Shown here: positions 46,062-56,253 of the stretch, in pieces | Numbering within the stretch: position 1 is the first letter of the stretch | How the letters are laid out: each line of letters starts with the position of its first letter | NCBI RefSeq assembly: GCF_000427335.1 | Contig: NZ_ATMR01000098.1 | Location: 1-64,000, forward strand | Length of the DNA: 64,000 nt | Source: Winogradskyella psychrotolerans RS-3 | Lineage (GTDB): Bacteria > Bacteroidota > Bacteroidia > Flavobacteriales > Flavobacteriaceae | Direction: 5' to 3' | Translations under genes and position numbers: made by a program | Notes under the pieces: model-generated | Database searches by the model: none | What the model was told of the DNA's origin: nothing | Seen by the model: only the letters and a program-made list of their open reading frames with translations

Positions 46062-49000
46062 TTACGCTTTTGATGTATTTCTCACCTTTGTCTGATAGAT
46101 TACGTTAGGTTTTGTCCCCACATACTCTAATAAATGATACATACGATCGTCTTCTTTTAATGCTGTAATTTTACTCTCCTTGTCATTAATATCTCCGAAC
46201 ATCATGGCTCCATTTCCACAGGCTGCTGAACAAGCTGTTTGGAATTCACCATCGTTCACAAGGCGTCCATCACGCTTAGCATCAAGAATAGTTTTCTGTG
46301 TTTTTTGAATACACATAGAACATTTCTCCATAACTCCACGAGATCTTACTACGACATCTGGGTTTAATACCATACGACCTAAATCATCGTTCATATAGTA
46401 ATCAAACTCATCATTCTTGTTGTATAAGAACCAGTTGAAACGACGTACCTTATAAGGACAGTTGTTTGCACAATATCTAGTACCTACACAACGGTTATAA
46501 GCCATGTGATTTTGACCCTGACGACCGTGAGCTGTTGCAGCAACAGGACAAACAGTTTCACAAGGTGCATGATTACAATGCTGACACATTACAGGTTGAA
46601 ATACAACCTGAGGACTATCTGCTGGATTTTCTAATTCACCAAATTCACTTAATGAACTACTTAATCCTGAAATATTATTTTTCTTATCTAAATCGTCTTT
46701 GAAAGTATCTTCAGAAGAGTAATAACGGTCAATACGCAACCAGTGCATATCTCTACTACGTCTCATTTCAGATTTACCAACTACTGGTACATTGTTTTCA
46801 GCGTGACATGCAATAACACATGATCCACAACCTGTACAAGCATTTAGGTCAATTGATAAATTAAAGTGATGTCCAATAGAACGATCAAATTCATCCCATA
46901 AATCAACATCAGGAGATGTTACAGGAGTTTCTATATGATTAAGTGAAACCTGAGGAATAGCATTCCAATGTTTCTTATCTTTTGTATTAAATATCTCTAA
47001 TGTGGTTTCTTTGATGATATCACCACGCCCCATTAAAGTGTTATGCAACTGTACACAAGCAAATTCGTGCTCACCACCTACTTTACTAATTGTTACTTCT
47101 TGAACTGAATTAAAGCCTTGGTATAATGGGTAAGCATTAACACCTGTCTTCATTTCATCTTTAAGTGCTTTAGAAGTTCTTCCAAAACCAAATGCCATAC
47201 CTACAGATCCTTTAGCTTGACCTGGCTGAATTAATACTGGCACCTTAGGAACAGTAACACCATTTACGGTAACATCTACATAGCTTCCGTTAAGACCACC
47301 ATTAGCGACATTCTCGTTAATTAAACCATAAGCCTTAGCATCAGCTTGTGATACTGTAATATAATTATCCCAAGACGTTCTTGTGATAGGATCTGGAAAT
47401 TCTTGTAACCATGGATTGTTAGCTTGCTGACCGTCTCCCATACCTACTTTGGTATAAAGGGATAATTCTAAATTACCGTCCTTAGCAGAATTTGCTAAAG
47501 CTCTAGCAGCTGTACCACCTGTTAAAACAGAAGCAGCACCAACATTATTACCATTGTTTGAAGTTGTAGTCGTTTTATATTCATCCTCATCCTCTTCTTT
47601 TATCCCAACACCTACTGCAACGTCATGAATAACTCCGCCTAAAAACGTTCTGTCCTTTTCATCTTCTAATTCTGTTGATGTAGTCGTTATTGATCCAGCA
47701 GAACCGATACCTGTTGAACCTGAAATAAAAACACCATCTTGAACAGCTTTATTAAATGATGATCCATTTAACACACTCTCTGTCCAAACAGATTTTAAAT
47801 AATCTCTATAAGACCCAGACGTCTCTGTCCAGCTCATTAATACTTCTTGAAATTGTTTCGTATCAAATAAAGGACGAATTGTTGGCTGCATCATTGAATA
47901 ATGACCAGATTTAAATTCGAAATCACCCCAAGACTCTAGGTTGTGAGGAGTAGCTGCAATATATTGACAGTTTGTTGATGTTTCGTCTTGTTTCATTGAA
48001 AACGCAACCGATAATTCTGTCTTTGCTAATCCTTCAGTAAAATCTGAAGCATTTGGTAATGTATACATTGGATTAACACCATTCATGATGATGGCACCAA
48101 CTTTACCTGCCTTCATATCAGCTACTAATTGTGTAACTGCTTTATTACTTCCTAATCTTGTTTTAATAGTTGTTTTAGGATCAAAAGCTTTACTTCTTAA
48201 ATGCTCATTAATTTCTAAAACCGTTGTTTGAGCATTCACATCTTGAATCCCAGAAACAACAACACCATTACTACCAGCTTGACTTAGTTCTTTTGCTGCA
48301 TCTTTTACCGCTTTATCTAAAACTTCTGGTAAAGATCCTGGCAATGCAACACCAGTTACATAACTATACAATTTAGCAAGTGCTAATTTTTGTTGACTTG
48401 GTGTTAATGGTACACGTTTATCTGCATTAGCACCTGATAAAGACATGTTAGATTCAAATTGAATATGTCTAGACATTTTACCATTAGCAGGAATACGCTT
48501 TTTAGCATAAGCAGACTCAAAACCACCACCTTGCCAATCTCCTAAGAAATCAGCACCAACAGCAACAATCGTCATAGCTTTTGAGAAATCGTAGTTAGCC
48601 ATTCCTCTAGAGCCATACTTTGCTTGATATGCATCTAAAGTTGCAGATTCTGAAACCGCATCATAAGCAACGTGATCAACGTTACCATATTTAGTTTTAA
48701 AAGCTGCAATTAATTTATTTGTTGATGGACTAGGCATAGATTGTGTTAACAATACTATTTGTTTACCATTAAGTCCTTTTAATTTCGAAGTTGTTTCAGA
48801 TAAAAAAGTATCCCAAGATATTGCAGACTCACCTTTCATTGGCGACTTCACCCTAAGGTTATCATACAATCCTAAAACTGATGCATTAACTCTAGCATTT
48901 GCTATACCGTTAGATGATGCATCCGTATTATTTTCAATCTTAATAGGTCTTCCCTCTCTTGTCTTAACTAAAACACTGGCAAAATCAAAACCATCTGCAA

Positions 49001-49298
49001 TTGTTGTTGCATAATAGTTAGCAACACCAGGAATAATTTCCTTTGGTTGCACTATATAAGGAATTGACTTAATCACTGGTCCTTCACAAGCGGCTAAAGA
49101 AGCTGCTGCAGTACTGAAACCAACGTATTTTAAGAAATCACGACGCGATGTTGATGAAGATTCTAACGAATCTTTATCTCCCAAAAATTCATCTGTAGGA
49201 ATCTCTTCTACAAATTCATTCTGTTGAAGCGCCTCAACAATAGAGCTATTCTCGTTTAGCTCTTCAACACTTTTCCAGTATTTCTTGTTTGATGACAT
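46062..49298 (-). CDS. actB: Alternative complex III subunit ActB (molybdopterin-like domain plus Fe-S domain)
   Basis: The 1078-residue protein has a variant Tat signal (SRRDFLKYVGFSTAAASLAA, starting at about residue 53), a molybdopterin oxidoreductase-like domain (about 90-760) that lacks obvious cofactor-binding cysteines, and a C-terminal ferredoxin domain with four cysteine clusters: CTGCGSCVIACHAENNVP, CQHCNHAPCETVCP, CVGTRYCANNCP and CSMCIQKTQ with CSAACGNGA. This matches ActB of Bacteroidota, which passes electrons from the quinol site to ActA hemes on the periplasmic side. The unusually long leader before the twin arginines is a family feature. Confidence 0.95.
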   Translation of the reverse strand: MSSNKKYWKSVEELNENSSIVEALQQNEFVEEIPTDEFLGDKDSLESSSTSRRDFLKYVGFSTAAASLAACEGPVIKSIPYIVQPKEIIPGVANYYATTIADGFDFASVLVKTREGRPIKIENNTDASSNGIANARVNASVLGLYDNLRVKSPMKGESAISWDTFLSETTSKLKGLNGKQIVLLTQSMPSPSTNKLIAAFKTKYGNVDHVAYDAVSESATLDAYQAKYGSRGMANYDFSKAMTIVAVGADFLGDWQGGGFESAYAKKRIPANGKMSRHIQFESNMSLSGANADKRVPLTPSQQKLALAKLYSYVTGVALPGSLPEVLDKAVKDAAKELSQAGSNGVVVSGIQDVNAQTTVLEINEHLRSKAFDPKTTIKTRLGSNKAVTQLVADMKAGKVGAIIMNGVNPMYTLPNASDFTEGLAKTELSVAFSMKQDETSTNCQYIAATPHNLESWGDFEFKSGHYSMMQPTIRPLFDTKQFQEVLMSWTETSGSYRDYLKSVWTESVLNGSSFNKAVQDGVFISGSTGIGSAGSITTTSTELEDEKDRTFLGGVIHDVAVGVGIKEEDEDEYKTTTTSNNGNNVGAASVLTGGTAARALANSAKDGNLELSLYTKVGMGDGQQANNPWLQEFPDPITRTSWDNYITVSQADAKAYGLINENVANGGLNGSYVDVTVNGVTVPKVPVLIQPGQAKGSVGMAFGFGRTSKALKDEMKTGVNAYPLYQGFNSVQEVTISKVGGEHEFACVQLHNTLMGRGDIIKETTLEIFNTKDKKHWNAIPQVSLNHIETPVTSPDVDLWDEFDRSIGHHFNLSIDLNACTGCGSCVIACHAENNVPVVGKSEMRRSRDMHWLRIDRYYSSEDTFKDDLDKKNNISGLSSSLSEFGELENPADSPQVVFQPVMCQHCNHAPCETVCPVAATAHGRQGQNHMAYNRCVGTRYCANNCPYKVRRFNWFLYNKNDEFDYYMNDDLGRMVLNPDVVVRSRGVMEKCSMCIQKTQKTILDAKRDGRLVNDGEFQTACSAACGNGAMMFGDINDKESKITALKEDDRMYHLLEYVGTKPNVIYQTKVRNTSKA

Positions 49299-49449
49299 AG
49301 TGTTTATTTATAATTTTCGATTTGCGAATTTAAGATTTAAGCTTTTAAAAACTTCAATCAATTCAATCTAAATATTTAACTCTTTTAATTTTATTTTTTT
49401 CTCTCCTAATTATGACTTCTAATTTTTCAGAAATCACATAAAACGAGTT

Positions 49450-50739
49450 TTAGTAATGGCACTTACCACATTCTAAACCACCCATTTGTGCTACAGTTAA
49501 CTGATCAACACCATATTTTTTAGATAGTTCTTCGTGAATTTTAGTATAATAGTCGTTATCCTTAACTTTTACGTTAGTTTCTCTGTGACAGTTAATACAC
49601 CATCCCATAGTTAATGGAGCGTGCTGATACATAATTTCCATTTCTTCAACTGGACCATGACATGTCTGACATTCTATACCACCAACTTCTACGTGTTGTG
49701 AATGATTAAAATAAGCAAAGTCTGGTAAGTTGTGGATACGTATCCACTTCACTGGTTTAGATTCACCAGTATAACCAGTTCCATCCCATCCAACAGCATC
49801 ATATAACTTTTGGATTTCACCATTATAATCTACACTATATTCATCCATACCCTCAGCTAACGTTTCTGGCGCTACTTCTGATATTGACTTATGACAATTC
49901 ATACAAACATTTAATGAAGGAATACCAGAAGTTTTACTCACTCTAGCAGAAGAGTGACAGTACTTACAATCGATACCATTATCTCCAGCGTGAATTCTAT
50001 GCGAATAATGAATAGGCTGAACAGGCTCGTAACCTTGATCTACACCTACCTGCATAAAGTAACCATACACAAAATAACCACTAGCTAGTAAAAAGACAAT
50101 AGCAGTAACCAATACTAAAAATTGATTTTGAGCAAAAGCTTTCCATAACGGCGTTCTTTTTTCTTGCTCAGCAACAACTTTAATGTCTTTAGCTTCCGCA
50201 AAACGATTTAATGTACGATTTACTAAAACTAAAGCTATTGCTAATAATGCAAATAACAATGCTAACGCCCCAAGAATTAAATCGTTTGACACACCACCCT
50301 CTTGCACAGCCCCACCAACAGGCACAGGCGCAACAACAGGCTCTGGCACAGGTGCAGCAGTATAAGCTAACATATCAGAAATATCCTGATCGCTTAACTG
50401 AGGAAAAGCAGTCATTGCTGTTTGGTTGTATTCGTTGTAAATCTTTACAGCGTATGCATCACCACTTTTAATTAGTGACGAACTATTTCTAATCCATGCA
50501 CTAATCCATGCTCTATCTAACCCTTGCTCATCAGCCAATCTAGCTTCAACATTACGTAAAGCCGGACCAGTCATAGGCTTATCTAATTTATGACATGCTG
50601 CACAATTAGAATTAAAGAGCGATTTTCCGTTCACCGGATCACCTTCTTGAGCTATAAGGGAGGTTGAAAAAGAAAGCAATAGAACAAGACAAAGACTAAA
50701 AATCTTCGAGGTTAAACTACAGTAAATCACCTGTTTCAT
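49450..50739 (-). CDS. actA: Alternative complex III subunit ActA, multiheme cytochrome c with N-terminal cytochrome c domain
   Basis: Six CxxCH motifs are visible: one in an N-terminal class I domain (NSNCAACHKLDKPMTGPALR), and five in the C-terminal ActA part (CKYCH, CMNCH, CQTCH, CINCH and the last residues CGKCHY). A membrane helix (GALALLFALLAIALVLVN) and a second (LVLVTAIVFLLASGYFVYG) lie between the two domains. The protein receives electrons from ActB in the periplasm. The start at 50739 (MKQVIYCSLTSK) leaves a clean signal peptide; the ATG at 50784 is an alternative, but a start at 50820 would lie upstream of the predicted transcription start (-7 box at 50822-50829). It is the first gene of the act-cox operon. 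Confidence 0.92.
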   Translation of the reverse strand: MKQVIYCSLTSKIFSLCLVLLLSFSTSLIAQEGDPVNGKSLFNSNCAACHKLDKPMTGPALRNVEARLADEQGLDRAWISAWIRNSSSLIKSGDAYAVKIYNEYNQTAMTAFPQLSDQDISDMLAYTAAPVPEPVVAPVPVGGAVQEGGVSNDLILGALALLFALLAIALVLVNRTLNRFAEAKDIKVVAEQEKRTPLWKAFAQNQFLVLVTAIVFLLASGYFVYGYFMQVGVDQGYEPVQPIHYSHRIHAGDNGIDCKYCHSSARVSKTSGIPSLNVCMNCHKSISEVAPETLAEGMDEYSVDYNGEIQKLYDAVGWDGTGYTGESKPVKWIRIHNLPDFAYFNHSQHVEVGGIECQTCHGPVEEMEIMYQHAPLTMGWCINCHRETNVKVKDNDYYTKIHEELSKKYGVDQLTVAQMGGLECGKCHY

Positions 50740-50821
50740 ATTATAAGTTGGATTATCTTCTAAACTTTGGTACGATTTTTTCATTAAAAAAGCGAAAAAA
50801 GATGTTTGTAAAAAACTCACG

Positions 50822-50829
50822 CAAAAGTA
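50822..50829 (-). promoter_or_regulatory. -7 element of the act-cox operon
   Basis: TACTTTTG on the minus strand, a full consensus match 83 bases ahead of the chosen actA start; the -33 TTG is replaced by TTTC. Confidence 0.5.
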
Positions 50830-50988
50830 ACATTTAAAGTCGATTTTGAAAATCTTAGAGAAGTGTTAATAGATAATTTATACTTATTCTAAATAAACTA
50901 TTTTGAAATTTTATGTGTGATTATTCGTTCCATAAATATCGACAGCTTGAATCGCAATTGATTACAATTAAAATGACAATAAAAAAAT

Positions 50989-51020
50989 TTGCATCGGTTA
51001 ACTTGAAAATTCTACCTTTG
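50989..51020 (+). promoter_or_regulatory. Promoter of the SPOR protein gene
   Basis: TTG (50989-50991), 21 bases, TACCTTTG (51013-51020), then the ATG at 51038. The region from 50830 to here is otherwise plain AT-rich spacer between two divergent genes. Confidence 0.65.
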
Positions 51021-51037
51021 CCTAATAAATTTAACTT

Positions 51038-51382
51038 ATGAAATTAAAAAATAAAACTTTTGCTCTTATAATCTTAGGCTTTAGCCTAACTCTTGCATTG
51101 CCTGCACAAGAAGGAGTGGTTAATGTAAGTCAAGATAGTGACATTGATAAACTACTAGAATACAAAAAGGACATTAAAACTTCTAAGGTATTTAGAATTC
51201 AGGTATACCAAAATGTAGATATTGATATGGCGCAGCGCGAGAAACAAAATTTCCTAAACTTATTTGATGAATGGCCAGCAGAAATTGTTTGGAACACTCC
51301 AAATTATAAAGTTTGGGTAGGTAACTTCGCCAACCGTTTAGAAGCCGATCGTGCTTGGGCAAAAATTAAAAGGAATATATGA
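51038..51382 (+). CDS. Small secreted SPOR-domain protein
   Basis: The 114-residue protein has a signal peptide (ALIILGFSLTLALPAQ) and then one SPOR domain (about residues 50-114: KVFRIQVYQNVDIDMAQREK, VWNTPNYKVWVGNFANRLEA, WAKIKRNI). SPOR domains bind denuded peptidoglycan at septa and elsewhere in the periplasm. The domain is all there is, with no other catalytic part, so it likely acts as an adaptor. It has its own promoter and shares a bidirectional terminator with infB. Confidence 0.9.
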   Translation: MKLKNKTFALIILGFSLTLALPAQEGVVNVSQDSDIDKLLEYKKDIKTSKVFRIQVYQNVDIDMAQREKQNFLNLFDEWPAEIVWNTPNYKVWVGNFANRLEADRAWAKIKRNI

Positions 51383-51435
51383 ATGCTATTATTTTTCAGC
51401 CTAAAACTGACTAATAAGATTTCATTTAACTGCAT

Positions 51436-51467
51436 AAAAAAACCGACAATCACTTGTCGGTTTTTTT
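51436..51467. terminator. Bidirectional terminator between the SPOR gene and infB
   Basis: AACCGACAA (51441-51449) pairs with TTGTCGGTT (51454-51462); a run of A precedes and a run of T follows, so it serves both convergent genes. Confidence 0.85.
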
Positions 51468-51489
51468 GTTTCTATAACTTAAGAAGTTA

Positions 51490-54303
51490 TTATTTCAACT
51501 TTTTCTTTACTTCTACTTCTTGGAATGCTTCAATAACATCACCTTCTGTGATGTCGTTATAGCCTTTAATTTGCATACCACAGTCATAACCTTTAGATAC
51601 TTCCCTAACATCATCTTTGAAACGTCTTAGAGCTTCTAATGTACCCGTATGAACAACAACTCCATCTCTAATGATTCTGATTCCAGAATTTCTAAAGATT
51701 TTACCATTCATTACCATACAACCGGCAATATTTCCAATTTTAGATACTTTAAATATTTCTCTAATTTCAGCAGTACCTGTAACTTCTTCTTTAACTTCTG
51801 GAGATAGCATACCTTCCATAGCATCTTTAAGATCATTAATGGCTGCATAGATAATTGAGTACGTTCTGATATCAATTTCTTCTTTGTCTGCAATCATTCT
51901 TGCATTTCCAACAGGACGTACATTAAATCCGACAATAATAGCATCAGACGCTGTTGCTAATAAGACATCACTTTCTGTAATGGCACCAACACCTTTATGT
52001 ATAATATTGACTTGAATTTCTTCAGTAGATAATTTCTGGAAAGAATCTGTTAATGCTTCAACAGAACCATCCACATCACCTTTAAGGATAATATTTAATT
52101 CTTGGAAATCACCAAGAGCAATACGTCTTCCAATTTCATCAAGTGTAATATGACGTTGCGTTCTAACGGATTGTTCACGTTGTAACTGCGCACGTTTCGT
52201 TGCAATTTGTTTCGCTTCACGCTCATCAGAGAAGACATTAAATTTGTCACCTGCTTGTGGTGCACCGTCTAAACCTAATATAGATACAGGAGTTGCAGGA
52301 CCAGCTACTTTAACATCTTGTCCTCGCTCATCTTGCATGGCTTTTACTTTACCACTATTCTTACCAGCTAAAACGTAATCTCCAACTTTTAATGTACCTG
52401 CTTGTACTAAAATTGTTGATACATAACCTCTACCTTTATCTAAATAAGCTTCTACTACTGTTCCACTTGCCGCTTTATTAGGGTTCGCTTTTAATTCTAA
52501 AAGCTCCGCTTCTAGTAATACTTTTTCTAATAATTCTTTTACACCAGTTCCTACCTTAGCAGAGATATCATGAGATTGAATTTTCCCTCCCCAATCTTCT
52601 ACTAAAAGATTCATTTGTGCTAAACCTTCTTTTACTTTTTCAGGATTTGCATCTGGTTTATCAATTTTGTTAATCGCAAATACGATTGGAACTCCTGCAG
52701 CTTGTGCATGAGAAATCGCTTCTTTTGTTTGAGGCATTATAGCATCATCCGCAGCGACAACAATAATAGCTATATCTGTAACTTGAGCACCACGAGCACG
52801 CATCGCTGTAAAGGCTTCGTGACCTGGTGTATCTAAGAATGCTATTTTTTGTCCATTTTCTAATTGTACACCATAAGCACCAATGTGCTGTGTTATACCA
52901 CCAGATTCACCAGCAATTACATTCTCTTTACGTATATAATCTAATAATGAAGTTTTACCATGATCAACGTGACCCATTACAGTAACGATTGGCGCTCTTT
53001 CAACTAAATCTTTTGGATCGTCTTCAACAACTACAATTGATTCTTCAATATCTGCTTTGATAAATTCTACATCAAAACCAAACTCTTCTGCAACAATAGT
53101 TAATGTTTCTGCATCTAATCTTTGGTTCATGGTAACCATCATACCTAAAGACATACATGCTGAAATAACCTGTGTTACTCCAACTTCCATCATCGTAGCC
53201 ATTTCACTTACAGTAACAAACTCAGTAACCTTAATAGTTTTACTTTCTGCTGCTGCAATTTCTTGGTCTATTTCCGATTGTTGACGGTGTTGATCTCTCT
53301 TATCTCTACGATATTTAGCTCCTTTACCTTTATTAGACTTTCCTTGAAGCTTTTCTAAAGTTTCACGGATTTGTTTTTGAACATCTTCTTCAGTTGGCTC
53401 TTCCTTAACCACTTTTGGTCTTGCAGCATTACCTCCGCGACCTCTTGGTGCACCTCTTTTATTATCAAAGTTTGGTTTACCAGGTGTATCAGTACCCGTT
53501 TTGCTAATTCTACGTCTCTTACGTTTGTTAGCATCACCAGGCTTAGCCGTTTCTACTTTTTTCTTCTTTGGCTTATTAAATTGAGATAAATCAATCTTTT
53601 TACCTGTAGTAACTGGACCGGTAAGTTTTTTATATTGTGTCTTTAGTGTCTCTTCTACCGGAGCACTTGGAGTCGTTTGAGCTTCCTCCTTTTTAGGATC
53701 TACTTTAGGTTTTGGCTTATTAGCTTCAACCTCTTTTTCAATTTTGCTTACCTCCGCTACCTTTTGAACCTTTTCAACTTTCTCCACCTTTTCAACTTTT
53801 TCAGTCTCTTTTGGTTTCTCAGCTTCTTTCGGTTTCTCAGCTACTTTTGGTTCTTCCTTAGGTGTTTCAGACTTCACCTCAGGTTTTTCTGCTTTAGGTT
53901 CTTCCTTAACTTCTGGAGCTTTAGGTTCTACCTTCTTTTCGGTTTTAGGCTTTTTATCTAAGTCAATTTTACCGACTTGTTTTGGGCCACTTAACTCAGC
54001 TTTAGCCTTAACTACAGATTCTCGTTCTGCTTTTTGCTTTTGCTTCTCTTCAATTTCGCGTTCTCTCTGTTCGCGAAGCTCCTCTTTTTCTTTGAGTTTT
54101 GCTTCACTTACCTCTTGAGCTTTTTCACGCTTAGATGCATCTGTCTGAAATCCATCTGAAAGCGTTTTGTAAACCTCTGCCGAAATTTTAGTATTAGGGC
54201 TTTTCTCAATTTCCACACCTTTGGATTCTAAAAAATCCACAGCACGATCTATTGAAATATTCAATTCCCTTAATACTTTATTTAATCTTGTTGTTTGAGC
54301 CAT
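51490..54303 (-). CDS. infB: Translation initiation factor IF-2
   Basis: The 937-residue protein starts with an IF2 N-terminal domain ([20 protein letters not shown]), followed by a long Lys/Glu/Pro-rich low-complexity region (about residues 60-330), and then the GTPase core: [20 protein letters not shown] (P-loop), [28 protein letters not shown], and the C-terminal domains that bind fMet-tRNA. It places initiator tRNA on the ribosome. It is the last gene of rimP-nusA-infB. Its long charged linker causes spurious open frames on the other strand. Confidence 0.97.
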   Translation of the reverse strand: MAQTTRLNKVLRELNISIDRAVDFLESKGVEIEKSPNTKISAEVYKTLSDGFQTDASKREKAQEVSEAKLKEKEELREQREREIEEKQKQKAERESVVKAKAELSGPKQVGKIDLDKKPKTEKKVEPKAPEVKEEPKAEKPEVKSETPKEEPKVAEKPKEAEKPKETEKVEKVEKVEKVQKVAEVSKIEKEVEANKPKPKVDPKKEEAQTTPSAPVEETLKTQYKKLTGPVTTGKKIDLSQFNKPKKKKVETAKPGDANKRKRRRISKTGTDTPGKPNFDNKRGAPRGRGGNAARPKVVKEEPTEEDVQKQIRETLEKLQGKSNKGKGAKYRRDKRDQHRQQSEIDQEIAAAESKTIKVTEFVTVSEMATMMEVGVTQVISACMSLGMMVTMNQRLDAETLTIVAEEFGFDVEFIKADIEESIVVVEDDPKDLVERAPIVTVMGHVDHGKTSLLDYIRKENVIAGESGGITQHIGAYGVQLENGQKIAFLDTPGHEAFTAMRARGAQVTDIAIIVVAADDAIMPQTKEAISHAQAAGVPIVFAINKIDKPDANPEKVKEGLAQMNLLVEDWGGKIQSHDISAKVGTGVKELLEKVLLEAELLELKANPNKAASGTVVEAYLDKGRGYVSTILVQAGTLKVGDYVLAGKNSGKVKAMQDERGQDVKVAGPATPVSILGLDGAPQAGDKFNVFSDEREAKQIATKRAQLQREQSVRTQRHITLDEIGRRIALGDFQELNIILKGDVDGSVEALTDSFQKLSTEEIQVNIIHKGVGAITESDVLLATASDAIIVGFNVRPVGNARMIADKEEIDIRTYSIIYAAINDLKDAMEGMLSPEVKEEVTGTAEIREIFKVSKIGNIAGCMVMNGKIFRNSGIRIIRDGVVVHTGTLEALRRFKDDVREVSKGYDCGMQIKGYNDITEGDVIEAFQEVEVKKKLK

Positions 54304-54388
54304 AAATTGCCTGTAAAATACTTAAATATATGTTATACCAATTCAACTTCAAAATGAATTACAAAATTCATTACAAAGTAAATGGATA

Positions 54389-55621
54389 TTATTCTTCAAA
54401 TTCCTCTCTTAGAATTCTAATGACATCTAAGATTGTTTCTTCTTCTAAATCTGTACGCTTCACTAAATCAACAATATCTTGCTCTAAAATACTTTTTGCA
54501 GTATCTAAGCCAGCTTTGCTAAATTCTGAAATTACCCAACCTTCAATTTCGTCAGAGAATTCTTTTAATTCTACATCTTCTTCTGCACCTTCTCTAAATA
54601 CGTCAATTTCATAACCAGTTAATTGACCTGCCAAACGAATGTTGTGACCACCTCTACCAATTGCTTTTGAAACTTCTTCTGGTTTTAATAAAACCTCAGC
54701 TCGCATAGTTTCTTCGTTTAATTTCAACGATGTTACTCTTGCTGGGCTTAATGCTCTTGTTACAAAAAGTTGAATGTTATTAGTGTAGTTAATAACGTCA
54801 ATATTCTCGTTTCCTAACTCACGTACAATACCGTGAATTCTAGAACCTTTCATACCAACACAAGCACCAACTGGGTCAATTCTATCATCATAAGAATCTA
54901 CTGCAACTTTCGCTTTTTCACCAGGAATACGTACCACCTTTTTAACTGTAATTAAACCATCAAAAACTTCTGGTATTTCTTGTTCAAATAATTTCTCAAG
55001 AAACATTGGAGATGTTCTAGACATTACAATTGCCGGTTTACTTCCCTTTAATTCAACGCTTTCAATAATTCCTCTTACATTTTCTCCTTTTCTAAAGAAA
55101 TCTGAAGGAATTTGTTTGTCCTTTGGAAGTATAATTTCATTACCATCGTCATCTAACAAGATAATTGCTCTGTGACGAATGTGATGTACCTCTGCTGTGT
55201 AAATTTCACCTTCTAGCTCTTTAAAGTGCTTGTAGATGTTTGTATTATCGTGTTCGTGAATCTTAGAAATTAAATTTTGTCTTAAAGCTAAAATCGAACG
55301 TCTTCCAAGATCAATTAACTTCACTTCCTCTGCAACATCTTCACCTACTTCGAAATCAGGCTCTATTTTCTGAGCTTCTGATAATTCGATTTCTTGATTT
55401 GGTTCTTCTACCTCACCATCTGCAACGACGATACGGTTTCTCCAAATTTCTAAATCACCTTTATCTGGGTTTATAATGATATCAAAGTTATCGTCATCAC
55501 CATATTTCTTCTTCAATGCATTACGTAATACATCTTCAAGAATTGCCATTAGCGTAACTCTATCTATTAATTTGTCGTCTTTAAATTCTGAAAATGACTC
55601 AATTAATGCTATATTTTCCAT
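54389..55621 (-). CDS. nusA: Transcription termination/antitermination factor NusA
   Basis: The 410-residue protein has the NusA N-terminal domain (SFSEFKDDKLIDRVTLMAI), an S1 domain (about 135-200) and KH domains (VGACVGMKGSRIHGIVREL and VLLKPEEVSKAIGRGGHNI), and ends in a short acidic tail (RILREEFEE). It binds RNA polymerase and modulates pausing and termination. The short C-terminus without the repeat domains of gammaproteobacteria is normal for Bacteroidota. It lies 13 bases downstream of rimP. Confidence 0.96.
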   Translation of the reverse strand: MENIALIESFSEFKDDKLIDRVTLMAILEDVLRNALKKKYGDDDNFDIIINPDKGDLEIWRNRIVVADGEVEEPNQEIELSEAQKIEPDFEVGEDVAEEVKLIDLGRRSILALRQNLISKIHEHDNTNIYKHFKELEGEIYTAEVHHIRHRAIILLDDDGNEIILPKDKQIPSDFFRKGENVRGIIESVELKGSKPAIVMSRTSPMFLEKLFEQEIPEVFDGLITVKKVVRIPGEKAKVAVDSYDDRIDPVGACVGMKGSRIHGIVRELGNENIDVINYTNNIQLFVTRALSPARVTSLKLNEETMRAEVLLKPEEVSKAIGRGGHNIRLAGQLTGYEIDVFREGAEEDVELKEFSDEIEGWVISEFSKAGLDTAKSILEQDIVDLVKRTDLEEETILDVIRILREEFEE

Positions 55622-55634
55622 ATATTGATATGAA

Positions 55635-56099
55635 TTAAAATTTTATTTTAACTTTCGCTTCTTTAATATTATCAAAAGCAATAGCTGCTGTTTTAGCGAC
55701 TGTTACTTTCCCTTTCCCTACTGGCTTAGGCTCTCTCGCTTTCCAGCTTAAAACCACCCCATCTTCGTTCACTTCTGTGAGTTCACCTTCTAAATCTTGA
55801 TGATCTAAAGTCTTTACTTCTAAATTTCGGCCAATGTGTTTGCTGTACTGTCTTGGCAAAATTAATGGAGTTGCTGCACCAGATGACAAAACTTCTAAAG
55901 AAAAATCGTGTTCTTCTCTATCTATGTCGTGTTCAATTGCCCGACTTATAAACATACAGTCTTCTACTAACACTCCATTATCACCATCTATTACGATTTT
56001 GACAGCATTATCTCCAGACAAATAAAAATCTATTAAGAACAGATCTTGTCTTTCTTCTAATGCGTTTTGTAATAAGTCTTCTACTATTTTCTTAAACAT
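55635..56099 (-). CDS. rimP: Ribosome maturation factor RimP
   Basis: The 154-residue protein has the RimP order: an N-terminal alpha/beta domain (DLFLIDFYLSGDNAVKIVIDG, EDCMFISRAIEHDIDREEHD), the hinge VLSSGAATPLILPRQYSKHIGRNLEVK, and a C-terminal Sm-like barrel (LEGELTEVNEDGVVLSWKAR). It is needed for 30S subunit maturation. As first gene of the rimP-nusA-infB operon it follows a leader that contains a terminator-like hairpin, discussed as a finding. Confidence 0.95.
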   Translation of the reverse strand: MFKKIVEDLLQNALEERQDLFLIDFYLSGDNAVKIVIDGDNGVLVEDCMFISRAIEHDIDREEHDFSLEVLSSGAATPLILPRQYSKHIGRNLEVKTLDHQDLEGELTEVNEDGVVLSWKAREPKPVGKGKVTVAKTAAIAFDNIKEAKVKIKF

Positions 56100-56109
56100 T
56101 TGTTGATAT

Positions 56110-56135
56110 AAAAAGAGAGGACTTTTCGTCCTCTC
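56110..56135 (-). promoter_or_regulatory. Terminator-like hairpin in the rimP leader (possible attenuator)
   Basis: On the minus strand GAGAGGAC (56135-56128), loop GAAAA, GTCCTCTC (56122-56115), then five U just ahead of the rimP ATG. No gene on this strand ends upstream, so it sits in the operon's own leader. Confidence 0.6.
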
Positions 56136-56163
56136 GCTTATTCATTTTTAGTAAATAACGGTG

Positions 56164-56195
56164 CAAATATACGCATTTTATATTAAATCACCCAA
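56164..56195 (-). promoter_or_regulatory. Promoter of rimP-nusA-infB
   Basis: On the minus strand TTG (56195-56193), 21 bases, TATATTTG (56171-56164), a full consensus match. Confidence 0.7.
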
Positions 56196-56253
56196 GCTAT
56201 GTTATATGGATTTATTTCCTTAAATTTAGAAAGACTAACAGAAACCAATAAAT

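Noticed and set aside
53677-53961. Plus-strand frame opposite infB rich in Phe and Leu
   Set aside because: It is the antisense image of the Lys/Glu/Pro-rich linker of IF-2, which produces long artificial frames.
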